DNA from: JACMLD01 sp038207265 | Lineage (GTDB): Bacteria > Bacteroidota > Bacteroidia > Chitinophagales > Chitinophagaceae | Assembly: GCA_038207265.1 (NCBI GenBank) | Contig: JBBQZZ010000012.1 | Coordinates: 1 to 64,000 of the forward strand | Direction: 5' to 3' | Length of the DNA stretch: 64,000 nucleotides | In this document: piece after piece, positions 39,496 to 49,005 of the stretch | How the letters are laid out: each line of letters opens with the position of its first letter | Numbering within the stretch: position 1 is the stretch's first letter | Notes under the pieces: model-generated | Database searches by the model: none | What the model saw: only the letters and a program-made list of their open reading frames with translations | What the model was told of the DNA's origin: nothing | Translations under genes and position numbers: made by a program

Positions 39496-41388
39496 ATGCA
39501 TTTCAATAGCAGGGTTTCAACATTGTTTCTTTCATTTTGTTTTTCAGTTTTCTTTGTTACAGCCCAATCAAAAAAATACAATACTGATGTATTGGTAGTG
39601 GGCGGTGGCACGGGAGGTGTAGCTGCGGGTATACAAGCTGCGCGACTAGGAATCAGGACAATGATTATTGAACCAACCAACATACTTGGCGGAATGCTTA
39701 CAGCAGCCGGCATAAGTTGTACAGATGGAAATGATGGACTGCCCAGCGGTATGTGGCAGCAATTCCGGGAAGATTTATACCTGCATTATAGAACCAGGAA
39801 TCTTTCTACAGGGTGGGTAAGTGAAACCTGTTTTGAACCGCATGTTGCTGATAGTATTTTTAAAGCGTGGGCTGAGAAGGAGAAAAATCTTATTGTATTA
39901 TATGGCTGCCGGTTTGAAAAGTTGATGAAGAAACAAAACCGGGTAACGGGTGTTGTTTTCAGAAATCAGCAAAATGAGATACTAATCGTTAAAGCGGCGG
40001 TTACTATCGACGCAACGGAACTGGGTGATGTATTTGCAGCAGCGGGTGCTGCTTATGATCTGGGTATGGAGCGTGTAGCAGGTAGTGGAGAAACTGAAGC
40101 AATCCAAAAAAATGATATTATTCAGGACATTACATGGGCCGCTATTTTAAAAGATTATGGAGAAGGATTTGATAAAACTATCGCAAGGCCTATGGGGTAT
40201 GATGAAAAAAAATATTATTGCTGTTGTACCGACGCCCCCTGCAATGGCACACCCTATAAAGTGAATGCGCAAAAAATGCTTGACTATGGTAAACTTCCTA
40301 ATAATAAATACATGCTTAATTGGCCGGCCCATGGCAACGATTCTTATCTGAATGTTGTTGAAGAAAAAGAAAATGTAAGAAACAGGAAGTATGAGGAAGC
40401 AAAAAAACAAACACTTGGTTTTATTTATTTTATTCAAACCAAACTGGGATTTAAAAACCTGGGCCTGGCAGAGGATGAATTGGAAAAAGGTATGGCAATT
40501 ATTCCCTATAATCGCGAAGGGAGGAGGCTAAAAGGGGAAATAAGGTTTGCTATCAACCATATAAAAAATCCATACAACTATACATTATACAGAACCGGTA
40601 TTGCGGTGGGCGACTACCCTGTGGATCATCATCATGGACAATACCCGGGAAAAGTTCCAACCATTCAATTTCCAAAAATACCTTCTTTTAATGTGCCACT
40701 GGGTGCACTGATTCCATCAGTCATAGACGGATTGATTGTTTGCGAAAAAGGAATTTCCGTTTCTAATATTGTAAATGGCAGTACGCGTTTGCAGCCTTGC
40801 GTACTGTTAACTGGCCAGGCGGCGGGTGTACTGGCAGCATTAAGCATCAAAAACAAAATGAGTATACGACAAGTGCCTGTGAGAAAAGTGCAGGAAGAAT
40901 TATTAAAACATAAATGTTATTTGATGCCTTATGTGGATGTAAAGACCGAAGATCCATATTGGGAGGCCGTACAGAAAGTTGGCGCCTCAGGTATTTTGAA
41001 GGGAATTGGCAAACCTGAAGGCTGGGCGAATAAAACCTATTTCTATCCAGACAGTACGATTAGAATATGTGAATTTGAAAAAGGCATTCGTAGTTTGTTT
41101 CCAGGATCTGCTGTTTCTGAAGTCTTGAATAGAAATCAATTGACGATTGGAAAAGCAATTAAAATGATTACAGGCAAAAAAAATCACCTTTTTAAAAAAG
41201 TGAATAGCAATAAAATACACCCTGAAATCCTACTTGATGCAAATGCCTGGAGTAATCAATTGCATCTCCTTGATTTTGATGCAGACCGACCCATCAAAAG
41301 ATATGAATTAGCAGTAATGCTGGATTATTATTCAAATGTTTTTGAAAGTAATCCTGTGAACATACAAGGAGTTCTTCTAAAAAAATAG
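39496..41388 (+). CDS. secreted FAD-dependent oxidoreductase
   Basis: 630 residues from MHFNSRVSTLF; upstream in-frame ATGs fall in the ssb terminator. A signal peptide ends at FVTAQ (about residue 24). Residues 30-470 hold the PF12831-type FAD domain: dinucleotide motif VVGGGTGGVAAG, then LGGMLTAAGISCTDG, and the C-terminal LQPCVLLTGQAAGV. This family is often annotated as FAD-dependent oxidoreductase or xanthan-lyase-like. It lies next to exported sugar-oxidation enzymes, so a carbohydrate substrate is plausible. Confidence 0.82.
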   Translation: MHFNSRVSTLFLSFCFSVFFVTAQSKKYNTDVLVVGGGTGGVAAGIQAARLGIRTMIIEPTNILGGMLTAAGISCTDGNDGLPSGMWQQFREDLYLHYRTRNLSTGWVSETCFEPHVADSIFKAWAEKEKNLIVLYGCRFEKLMKKQNRVTGVVFRNQQNEILIVKAAVTIDATELGDVFAAAGAAYDLGMERVAGSGETEAIQKNDIIQDITWAAILKDYGEGFDKTIARPMGYDEKKYYCCCTDAPCNGTPYKVNAQKMLDYGKLPNNKYMLNWPAHGNDSYLNVVEEKENVRNRKYEEAKKQTLGFIYFIQTKLGFKNLGLAEDELEKGMAIIPYNREGRRLKGEIRFAINHIKNPYNYTLYRTGIAVGDYPVDHHHGQYPGKVPTIQFPKIPSFNVPLGALIPSVIDGLIVCEKGISVSNIVNGSTRLQPCVLLTGQAAGVLAALSIKNKMSIRQVPVRKVQEELLKHKCYLMPYVDVKTEDPYWEAVQKVGASGILKGIGKPEGWANKTYFYPDSTIRICEFEKGIRSLFPGSAVSEVLNRNQLTIGKAIKMITGKKNHLFKKVNSNKIHPEILLDANAWSNQLHLLDFDADRPIKRYELAVMLDYYSNVFESNPVNIQGVLLKK

Positions 41389-41493
41389 CCAGGTGCTGAA
41401 TTATGAGCGCCAACATTATCCGACAGTCTTTTTAACCGGATATTCCCTAACTTCAACACTCATTTATTTTATCATTCGAAAACAAATTGCCAC

Positions 41494-42366
41494 ATGAAAA
41501 ACATGGTAGCGTTCTGCTCCGTAGCACTGATTTTATTTTATACTTCCTGTAACAATCAAACCAATCCAACCGCCGTTGAATCTAAACAGGATTCAGCTTC
41601 AGTAACTGATAACTGGAAAATTGGAGTACAACTCTGGACATTCCATGAATTCCCATTTGTAACCGCTATCGAAAAAGCCGACAGCGCAAAAGCAAAATAT
41701 ATAGAAGCATTTCCCGGTCAGCCCATGGGCGGAGATTACAAAGACACTTTTGGTGTAAAACTTTCTGCTGCCAATCGTGCCAAAGTAAAACAACTGCTTC
41801 AGTCAAAAGGGATGACCCTGGTAGCATTTGGAGTAGTGGGTGCAAATTCTGCAGCCGAATGGAAACAGTTGTTTGATTTTGCAAAAGACATGGGGATTCA
41901 ATACCTGACTGCCGAACCAAACGATGAACATTGGTCAGTGGTAGATAGTCTTGCGGGTGCCTATGGAATCAAAGTAGCTATACACGATCATCCCAGACCC
42001 AGTCATTACTGGCATCCTGATTCTGTGCTTGCAGCAGTGAAAGGTCATCCCAATCTTGGTTCCTGCGCGGATCTTGGCCATTGGTCAAGAAGCGGACTGG
42101 ACCCTGTTGAATGCCTGAAAAAACTGGAGGGCCATATCATTGGAGTCCATTTTAAAGATGTGAAAGAATTTAATAAAACAGAAGCCGAAGATGTAATAAC
42201 CGGAACGGGGGTAAATAAATTTCCTGAAATATTTGCTGAACTGAAAAGGCAGGGATTTAGCGGAATGTTCTCCATTGAAAGAGAAAACAACTGGCAGAAC
42301 AATGTTCCGGATGTAATAGCCGAAATTAAATATTTCAATGAACAGGTGGCGCAGCTAAAAAAATAA
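41494..42366 (+). CDS. lipoprotein sugar phosphate isomerase/epimerase family protein
   Basis: 290 residues, a xylose-isomerase-like TIM barrel with a lipoprotein signal (YTSC, Cys19). Likely metal ligands include Glu in LTAEPND, His in IHDHPRP and Asp/His in SCADLGHW, plus Glu in FSIEREN. Being an envelope lipoprotein, it acts outside the cytoplasm, on free rather than phosphorylated sugars. Followed after 29 bases by a Tat-exported Gfo/Idh/MocA oxidoreductase, the pairing seen in periplasmic 3-keto-sugar pathways. Confidence 0.86.
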   Translation: MKNMVAFCSVALILFYTSCNNQTNPTAVESKQDSASVTDNWKIGVQLWTFHEFPFVTAIEKADSAKAKYIEAFPGQPMGGDYKDTFGVKLSAANRAKVKQLLQSKGMTLVAFGVVGANSAAEWKQLFDFAKDMGIQYLTAEPNDEHWSVVDSLAGAYGIKVAIHDHPRPSHYWHPDSVLAAVKGHPNLGSCADLGHWSRSGLDPVECLKKLEGHIIGVHFKDVKEFNKTEAEDVITGTGVNKFPEIFAELKRQGFSGMFSIERENNWQNNVPDVIAEIKYFNEQVAQLKK

Positions 42367-42395
42367 ATATCCATCAAAGATTAAATCAACTGTAT

Positions 42396-43802
42396 ATGGC
42401 AAAAAATAATTCATCCTCGCGTCGTAAATTTTTACAGCAACTCGGTGCTTCAACTTTCTTATTGGGTGCCGGTTCATTAAATAATCTCGCTGCCAGGGAA
42501 AAAATGGAAGAACGGGTACTCACTGTCAAGAAAAGAATCACCGCCAATGATAAAATTCGCATAGCAGTTATAGGAACCGGAATACAGGGACATTCAGATT
42601 TGGAAGCGGCCCTGAAAGTACCCGGTGTTGAAATTGGCGCGGCTGCTGATTTGTATACGGGTCGTTTGCAGCGAATGAAAGAGCAGTTTGGAAAAGATTT
42701 ATTTACGAGCAGGGATTACCGTGAGGTGCTGGAACGGAAAGATATTGATGCGGTGATCATTGCTACCAGTGATCACTGGCACAGTCGTATCGCGATTGAC
42801 GCTATGAACAAGGGTAAAAACGTGTATTGTGAAAAACCAATGGTGCACAAAATCAGCCAGGGCTGGGATGTTATCAATGCACAAAAAGCAACAAAAAAAG
42901 TAATGCAGGTGGGCAGCCAGGGTATCGCGGGAATTGATTACGCTAAAGCGAAGGAAGTTTATAAAGCAGGTGAAATAGGAAAATTGAATTGTATTGAAGC
43001 AACATATGATCGCCAGAGCGCGATAGGCGCCTGGGAATATACAATGCCAACCGATGGTTCTGTAGAAACGGTTGACTGGGACCGTTATATTGCTGGTATG
43101 CCAAAGACTCCTTATGATCCTAAGAAATTTTTCTGGTGGCGCAATTACAAAGATTTTGGAACAGGTATGCCGGGAGATTTATTTGTGCATTTGGTAACCG
43201 GTATTCATTTTGTAACAGATGCAAAGGGTCCGCAAAGAATATTTTCATCTGGTCAGTTGAGCTACTGGAAAGACGGACGCGATGTGCCCGATGTAAGTAC
43301 TGCCATCATGGATTATCCTGAAACAGCGGAGCATCCTGCATTCCAGGTCATGCTGCGCGTGAACTTTATAAGTGGTGGTGGCGATCGGGGTTCAGTAAGA
43401 TTTATCGGTAGCGAGGGTGTTATGGAAAAAACCGGGGACGGATTTAACATTACACACAGCCTGATGCCGAAGGCGCCGGGTATCGGGGGTTGGGATGCCA
43501 TCTCAACTTATCCAAAAGCAATGCAGGAAGAGCTGATGAAGCAATATGATCAACGCTGGACCGCAGCAGATAAGCAAACGCCGATGAAGGCGCCGATCAA
43601 ATATGTAAAACCGGAAGGTTATGATGAGCATGTTGAACATTTCACTAATTTTTTTGAAGGCATCAGGAGCAATAAACCAATTGTAGAAGATCCTGTTTTT
43701 GGTTTCCGTGCCGCAGCTCCCTGTCTTGCTTCTAATGAAAGTTATTTTCAAAAGAAAATAATTCATTGGGATCCGGTGAATATGAAGTTGAAAGAAGGAT
43801 AA
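42396..43802 (+). CDS. Tat-exported Gfo/Idh/MocA family oxidoreductase
   Basis: 468 residues. A twin-arginine signal SRRKFLQQLGA is followed by a hydrophobic stretch and a Rossmann domain RIAVIGTGIQGHSDL near residues 54-68; the catalytic Lys is in CEKPMVH near residue 149. The Tat signal means the protein is folded with its nicotinamide cofactor before export, as for glucose-fructose oxidoreductases. Probably oxidises sugars in the periplasm together with the lipoprotein isomerase. Followed by a terminator. Confidence 0.92.
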   Translation: MAKNNSSSRRKFLQQLGASTFLLGAGSLNNLAAREKMEERVLTVKKRITANDKIRIAVIGTGIQGHSDLEAALKVPGVEIGAAADLYTGRLQRMKEQFGKDLFTSRDYREVLERKDIDAVIIATSDHWHSRIAIDAMNKGKNVYCEKPMVHKISQGWDVINAQKATKKVMQVGSQGIAGIDYAKAKEVYKAGEIGKLNCIEATYDRQSAIGAWEYTMPTDGSVETVDWDRYIAGMPKTPYDPKKFFWWRNYKDFGTGMPGDLFVHLVTGIHFVTDAKGPQRIFSSGQLSYWKDGRDVPDVSTAIMDYPETAEHPAFQVMLRVNFISGGGDRGSVRFIGSEGVMEKTGDGFNITHSLMPKAPGIGGWDAISTYPKAMQEELMKQYDQRWTAADKQTPMKAPIKYVKPEGYDEHVEHFTNFFEGIRSNKPIVEDPVFGFRAAAPCLASNESYFQKKIIHWDPVNMKLKEG

Positions 43803-43831
43803 GTTGAAATAATCTGAAAGCATTATGTTAT

Positions 43832-43866
43832 AGACATCGGCATTATTATTCCGATGTCTTTTTTAT
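43832..43866 (+). terminator. terminator after Gfo/Idh/MocA gene
   Basis: Perfect 9-bp stem AGACATCGG/CCGATGTCT (43832-43840 and 43851-43859), 10-base loop, then TTTTTTATTT. Confidence 0.85.
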
Positions 43867-43919
43867 TTCAATAGCTTTTGTGAAATGGATACAATCATAG
43901 AATGTTGTTTCTTTGTATC

Positions 43920-44999
43920 ATGCCCGAACAAAAATTCTCCTACCAACAACTTTTACTTTTCGTAGAAAATATTTTTAAAAAAATTGGTTGTAACGATCCC
44001 GATGCAATCATTGCAGCGAAAGCTTTGTTATCTGCTGATCTGCGCGGCATCGATTCACATGGCGTGGCAAGGTTAAGTGGTTATGTTCGTCTATGGGAGG
44101 CGAAAAGAATCAATGCAAAAGCACAGATCAAAATCATTCATGAAACGCCTTCCACCGCAGTTGTTGACGGAGACAGCGGACTGGGTTTGGTAGTGGCGCC
44201 TTTTGCCATGCAGGTAGCAATTGATAAAGCCAAAAATGTGGGCACCGGTTGGGTGAGTGTTTGCAATTCAAATCATTTTGGAATTGCCGGCTTTCACGCT
44301 ATGATGGCTTTGCAGCATGATATGATTGGTATTGCCATGACCAACGCCAGCGCATTGGTAGCACCAACTTTTTCAATTGAAAGGTTATTGGGAACCAATC
44401 CCATTTGTGTGGCAATTCCTGCAGGAAATGAAGCTGCATTTGTTGCCGATCTTGCAACAACCACCGCAGCGAATGGTAAACTTGAAATTTTACAAAGAAA
44501 AAATTTGCATGCTCCTACAGGATGGATACAGGATAAAAACGGCAGTCCTTCTACCAATCCGCACGAATTGAAAGGTGGTGGCGCATTGTTGCCATTGGGT
44601 GGCGACAGAGAACATGGAAGTCACAAGGGTTATGCATTGGGAGCAGTAGTTGATATTTTTTCTGCTGTATTAAGTGGTGCTAACTATGGTCCATGGGTAC
44701 CGCCATTTCCTGCATATGTTCCAATGCCGGAAAATATGCCGGGTAAAGGCATTGGTCATTTTTTTGGTGCAATGCGCATAGATGCATTCAGAACAGCGGA
44801 AGATTTTAAATTACATATGGATCAATGGATACAAAGATTCAGAAATGCTAAGGTAGCAGAAGGACATGCAAAGGTTTTAATACCAGGCGATCCCGAAAGA
44901 GAAGCAGAAACGGAACGCATGCAAAATGGTATTCCACTTTTGCGGGCTGTAACAGAAGATTTGAAAGATTTGAGTGAAAGATTTGAAGTATTGTTATAA
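43920..44999 (+). CDS. Ldh-family (malate/L-lactate type 2) dehydrogenase
   Basis: 359 residues starting at MPEQKFSYQQ. Family markers are GIDSHGVARLSGY (near residue 46), SNHFGIAGFHAMMA, MTNASALVAPTF, the cofactor-binding FVADLATTTAANGKLE and SHKGYALG. Members oxidise 2-hydroxy acids such as L-malate, ureidoglycolate or sulfolactate with NAD(P). No signal peptide, so it is cytoplasmic. It may finish breakdown of a sugar acid produced by its neighbours, but the terminator before it implies independent transcription. Confidence 0.9.
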   Translation: MPEQKFSYQQLLLFVENIFKKIGCNDPDAIIAAKALLSADLRGIDSHGVARLSGYVRLWEAKRINAKAQIKIIHETPSTAVVDGDSGLGLVVAPFAMQVAIDKAKNVGTGWVSVCNSNHFGIAGFHAMMALQHDMIGIAMTNASALVAPTFSIERLLGTNPICVAIPAGNEAAFVADLATTTAANGKLEILQRKNLHAPTGWIQDKNGSPSTNPHELKGGGALLPLGGDREHGSHKGYALGAVVDIFSAVLSGANYGPWVPPFPAYVPMPENMPGKGIGHFFGAMRIDAFRTAEDFKLHMDQWIQRFRNAKVAEGHAKVLIPGDPEREAETERMQNGIPLLRAVTEDLKDLSERFEVLL

Positions 45000-45144
45000 A
45001 TTTTCAGTACCTGATATTTTCATGCCCGTTAAATATGCGATGCAAGCTCCCTTACTGTTGACAGGCAGGCAACCAAACTACAATATTTTCCGAAAGCCAG
45101 TCCCATAATAATTTTTGAACTGCACTAGATATTGTAATCACTGT

Positions 45145-45152
45145 TATCTTTG
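45145..45152 (+). promoter_or_regulatory. lysC -7 box
   Basis: TATCTTTG, an exact TAnnTTTG match, 60 bases before the aspartate kinase start. The nearest TTG boxes upstream are at non-standard distances. Confidence 0.4.
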
Positions 45153-45212
45153 CTGCCCAAAATATTATTAACCTAAAACATCCTTTTAAGATAGGATTGG
45201 GGGAGGGGAACA

Positions 45213-46535
45213 ATGAAAATTATGAAGTTTGGTGGCACCTCGGTTGGTAAGCCAGAACGGATGCACCAGGTTGCTGATCTCATCACAAGGGATGATGAAC
45301 CCAAAATAGTTGTATTAAGCGCATTGAGTGGCACAACCAATTCATTGGTGGCCATTGGTGAAAGTTTAAGTAAAGGGGAGAAGACCTCAGCCAAACAGCA
45401 AATAGATAAGCTGGAAGCGCATTACCAGTCTTTCATAGTTGAATTATTAAAAACCGCTGATGCATTGCAAAAAGCAAAGGCAGTGATTGCTGAACACTTT
45501 GAATTCCTCAATATAATTCTCAAGATTTCCTTCAATGAAGCGTTGAATAAAGATATCCTGGCGCAGGGAGAATTATTAAGTACAAAATTATTTTGTATTT
45601 ACCTGGAAGAAAAAGGCATCGATCACTACTTACTGCCCGCATTGGATTTTATGACCATTGATAGTTACGATGAGCCCCAGATTGGCAGTATTAAAGTGAA
45701 ACTGGCGCAGTTGTTGAAACAGCATGAATCCAAAAAAATATTTGTCACGCAAGGCTATATTAGCCGCAATGCAAGAGGTGAAGTAGATAACCTCAAACGT
45801 GGTGGAAGCGATTACAGTGCATCTTTGATAGCCGCCGCGATCAATGCGAGTGTATGTGAAATCTGGACAGATATAGATGGAATGCATAATAATGATCCAC
45901 GGGTAGTAAAAAAAACCGTTGCTATAGAGCAACTGAGTTTTGATGAAGCTGCTGAGCTGGCTTATTTTGGTGCAAAGATTTTACATCCGGCTTCTATCTG
46001 GCCCGCGCAGATGTATAAAATTCCGGTAAAGCTTTTGAATACCATGGAACCGGAAGCAAGAGGCACATTGATTAAACAGGAAGCAGGAAGTGTGGGTGTA
46101 AAAGCCATTGCTGCAAAGGACGGAATCATTGCTATTAAAATAAAAAGCAGCCGTATGTTGCTGGCTTATGGTTTTCTGAGAAAGATTTTTGAAGTGTTTG
46201 AAAAATACCGAACACCCATTGATATGATTACTACTTCTGAAGTAGCGGTATCTATTACTATTGACAGTACCCTGCACCTGAAAGAAATTTTAAAAGAGCT
46301 TGAACCATTTGGAACAACCGAATTGGATGAACAGCAAACCATTGTTTCTATAGTTGGAAACGAACTGGCCAATACGGAAAATTTATTGGCTAAATTGTTT
46401 GATGCATTGAAGCCGGTACCTGTGCGTATGGTAAGTTATGGTGGCAGCCCGCACAATGTCTCTGTATTGATACCTTCATCATATAAAATACAGACACTTC
46501 AATTATTAAATAAGGGATTATTTAACCTGGACTAG
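45213..46535 (+). CDS. lysC: aspartate kinase
   Basis: 440 residues. The kinase domain opens with MKIMKFGGTSVGKPERM; the aspartate-site stretch LKRGGSDYSASLIAAA and ELAYFGAKILHPASIWPA are present. Two ACT domains occupy about residues 300-440 (IIAIKIKSSRML, VSIVGNEL) and probably sense lysine or threonine. It phosphorylates aspartate as the first step to lysine, methionine, threonine and diaminopimelate. It is the single-function form, with no homoserine dehydrogenase fused. It ends 38 bases before a gene whose start is inside its terminator. Confidence 0.94.
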   Translation: MKIMKFGGTSVGKPERMHQVADLITRDDEPKIVVLSALSGTTNSLVAIGESLSKGEKTSAKQQIDKLEAHYQSFIVELLKTADALQKAKAVIAEHFEFLNIILKISFNEALNKDILAQGELLSTKLFCIYLEEKGIDHYLLPALDFMTIDSYDEPQIGSIKVKLAQLLKQHESKKIFVTQGYISRNARGEVDNLKRGGSDYSASLIAAAINASVCEIWTDIDGMHNNDPRVVKKTVAIEQLSFDEAAELAYFGAKILHPASIWPAQMYKIPVKLLNTMEPEARGTLIKQEAGSVGVKAIAAKDGIIAIKIKSSRMLLAYGFLRKIFEVFEKYRTPIDMITTSEVAVSITIDSTLHLKEILKELEPFGTTELDEQQTIVSIVGNELANTENLLAKLFDALKPVPVRMVSYGGSPHNVSVLIPSSYKIQTLQLLNKGLFNLD

Positions 46536-46566
46536 TTCTTCTGAATAATTATTTAAATTAACTTCC

Positions 46567-46602
46567 GCCGGTATGAGATATGTACCGGCTTTTTTATTTT
46601 TT
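46567..46602 (+). terminator. lysC terminator overlapping next start codon
   Basis: 7-bp stem GCCGGTA/TACCGGC (46567-46573 and 46583-46589) with a 9-base loop, followed by TTTTTTATTTTTT. The A of the next gene's ATG is the last base of the left arm, and the T-tract encodes its Phe-rich signal peptide. Confidence 0.7.
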
Positions 46603-47769
46603 GTATTTATAGTAGTTACAACTGTTGCTCAACCCGTCAATAATATTACAGGCAAAGTAATCAATGAAAAAACGCGTGAAGCAATACCGAACGCCAGCAT
46701 TTTTATCACCAATACCTCCAAGGGAACCGTTAGCAATAACAAAGGAGAATTTGAGTTGATGAATGTTCCAGAGGGAACTTACGATTTGGTGGTCTCCTGT
46801 ATAGGCTATGAAACTTTTGTTTATTCCTACCAGCGAAGCCAGTTGCCTCTGCGGTTGGAGATAAATATGTCAACTAAAACAGAAGAACTGCAGAATGTGG
46901 TAGTAGAGCCCTATGAAAAGGATGGATGGGAAAAATGGGGAACTTTTTTTATTGAAAATTTTATTGGCCGCTCAGCAAATGCGAAACGTTGTAGTATTAA
47001 AAACTTCAAAACCTTGCGGTTTCGTAATTCAAAAAAGAAAAACCTGCTTACGGTAACTGCAACAGAACCCTTGATTATAGAGAACAATGCACTTGGGTAT
47101 AAAATTCAATACCAGCTTGAAGGATTTACTTTTGACTTCGGGCAAAATATTCTTCAATTTGAAGGATTTACGTTGTTTAATGAATTGAACAAACGCGGAC
47201 CTAAAAAGGGACAAATGACAAACAGGATAAAAGCTTATGATGGTTCCGTTACCCATTTTATGGCCAGCCTTTATAGTAATCAATTGAAAGAAGAAGGTTT
47301 TGAAGTTAAAAGGCTGGTAAAAAAGCCAAACCTGGAAAAAGCAAGGATAAAAAGGATTTATGCAAATCTATCAGTGTCTGCTGCAATGAAAAATACCAAT
47401 AGCGATACTTCAGGTTATTACGAACGTATACTCCGGCAACCGGATGATATTGAAATATACGCACAAGCTTTTTTAACAGCTGATAGCCTTGTTACAGTGC
47501 GGAACGATGCCAGCAAGCAATTGTATTTTGACAACTACCTGGATGTTTTTTATAAAAAAGAAAAAGAAGAAGATGAGTACCTTCAATGGATACACGAAAA
47601 ACGAAAGCCCTTTTTTCAGCATTCAGTTGTGTTCTTAAATAACCACAGAGCTGTTGCCATTGATGCAAATGGCAATTACGCGATGCCGCTCGATTTCATG
47701 AGTTATGGCTACTGGTCCTGGAGTGAAAAGATTGCAACAATGCTGCCACTGGATTATAAAAAAAAGTAA
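46573..47769 (+). CDS. secreted protein with carboxypeptidase-like regulatory domain
   Basis: 398 residues. The signal peptide MRYVPAFLFFVFIVVTTVAQ requires this start; the next Met is about 60 codons inside the domain. Residues 23-105 are a CarboxypepD_reg-like beta-sandwich (ITGKVINEKTREAIPNAS, GTVSNNKGEFEL, SCIGYE). The remaining 290 residues are an unrecognised region typical of such Bacteroidota proteins (TLRFRNSKKKNLL, EGFTFDFGQNILQFEGFTLF). Probably periplasmic or outer-membrane associated. No gene for a matching receptor adjoins it. Confidence 0.8.
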   Translation: MRYVPAFLFFVFIVVTTVAQPVNNITGKVINEKTREAIPNASIFITNTSKGTVSNNKGEFELMNVPEGTYDLVVSCIGYETFVYSYQRSQLPLRLEINMSTKTEELQNVVVEPYEKDGWEKWGTFFIENFIGRSANAKRCSIKNFKTLRFRNSKKKNLLTVTATEPLIIENNALGYKIQYQLEGFTFDFGQNILQFEGFTLFNELNKRGPKKGQMTNRIKAYDGSVTHFMASLYSNQLKEEGFEVKRLVKKPNLEKARIKRIYANLSVSAAMKNTNSDTSGYYERILRQPDDIEIYAQAFLTADSLVTVRNDASKQLYFDNYLDVFYKKEKEEDEYLQWIHEKRKPFFQHSVVFLNNHRAVAIDANGNYAMPLDFMSYGYWSWSEKIATMLPLDYKKK

Positions 47770-47921
47770 ACAGCACCATTAAATCAATTTTTGACCGGGG
47801 ATATTTTTTTCATTGTTTGCGGTCATTTTTATATGATATTAATAGATTAACCAGGTCTTCATTAATTACAGCGGTGTCATTTAAATATTACAATCTACCA
47901 ATTTGATAAAAGTTTGATTGT

Positions 47922-48836
47922 TTACTTAAGCCATCCACTTTTATCCATCCACGCTTTCAGCCAATCCATCCATTTGTCTGATGATGTTGGATTATTCATT
48001 CCAAAACCATGTCCGCCTTTCTCATAAAAATGAATAGAAGCCGCTACGTTGTTTTTTTGAAGTGCGTCATAAAAAACAATGCTGTTTGCTACTTTCACTA
48101 CATCATCGTTTTTGGCATGAACTAAAAAGGTGGGCGGGGTTTGCCTGTTTATCTGCAATTCATTTGAATAATACTTGATCTTTTCCGCAGTTGGATTTTT
48201 ACCAATCAGGTTATCCCTCGAACCAATATGTCCAATGCTGTCTGAAAAACTGATGACCGGGTAAATAAGAATCATGAAATCGGGTCGGAGACTGATTTGT
48301 TGTTTGTTTTCTATTACGGCTTTTGAAAAATGCGTTCCCGCAGTAGAGGCAAGGTGGCCACCGGCTGAGAAGCCCATAATACCAATATGGTCTTTTTTAA
48401 TATTCCATTCTTTTGCGTGCAACCTTGCAAATTGCAGGGCTCTTTGGGCATCCTGTAATGGCCCGATCTCTTTTTGCAACATCGTATTATCATCGGGAAT
48501 TCGGTATTTTAATACGAATGCTGTTATGCCCCATTCATTAAATACTTTGGCTACATCGCTTCCTTCGTGAGAAGCCGCCAGCACACGGTAACCGCCACCC
48601 GGACAAATAACTACCGCCGTACCATTTGCTTTTTCCTTTGCAGGCAGGTACACCGTAATAGAAGGCAGGCTTACATCGCTGATGATTTGAATGCCACCAT
48701 TCTCTATTTCAGATTTCTCTTTGTTAGGGGATGGTTTTGAATTAGGGATTGCATGATCGTAGAGGGGAAATGTTTGCTGTGCCATTGTCAAAATAATGGA
48801 TTGAACGGATACCAGGAACAGGATAATTTTCTTCAT
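47922..48836 (-). CDS. secreted alpha/beta hydrolase (esterase)
   Basis: 304 residues, signal peptide ending near ILTMAQ (residue 19). It has the alpha/beta hydrolase fold of the BD-FAE/acetylxylan-esterase group: oxyanion CPGGGYRVLA, nucleophile elbow GFSAGGHLAS (Ser near residue 152), and the catalytic His in KGGHGFGM near the C-terminus, with an Asp in HAKNDDVVK. It probably de-esterifies plant or bacterial polysaccharides outside the cytoplasm. Single gene. Confidence 0.87.
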   Translation of the reverse strand: MKKIILFLVSVQSIILTMAQQTFPLYDHAIPNSKPSPNKEKSEIENGGIQIISDVSLPSITVYLPAKEKANGTAVVICPGGGYRVLAASHEGSDVAKVFNEWGITAFVLKYRIPDDNTMLQKEIGPLQDAQRALQFARLHAKEWNIKKDHIGIMGFSAGGHLASTAGTHFSKAVIENKQQISLRPDFMILIYPVISFSDSIGHIGSRDNLIGKNPTAEKIKYYSNELQINRQTPPTFLVHAKNDDVVKVANSIVFYDALQKNNVAASIHFYEKGGHGFGMNNPTSSDKWMDWLKAWMDKSGWLK

Positions 48837-48959
48837 GTGTAAGAGAAATTAGATTGAAAAAAAAATCTACCGTGTAGCAATAAGCGATTTTTAGAACGCC
48901 AATTTCATTGGTACTTTATCTGTTAACAGAACCACATAAAACTAAGAATTCTCTATTCA

Positions 48960-48986
48960 AAAAAAAGCCCTGAAATAACAGGGCTT
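48960..48986 (-). terminator. queA terminator
   Basis: Perfect 8-bp stem AAGCCCTG/CAGGGCTT (48965-48972 and 48979-48986) with a 6-base loop. On the minus strand it is followed by TTTTTTT, ending queA about 20 bases after its stop. Confidence 0.85.
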
Positions 48987-49005
48987 AATGTTGCTGATAT
49001 TTTTT

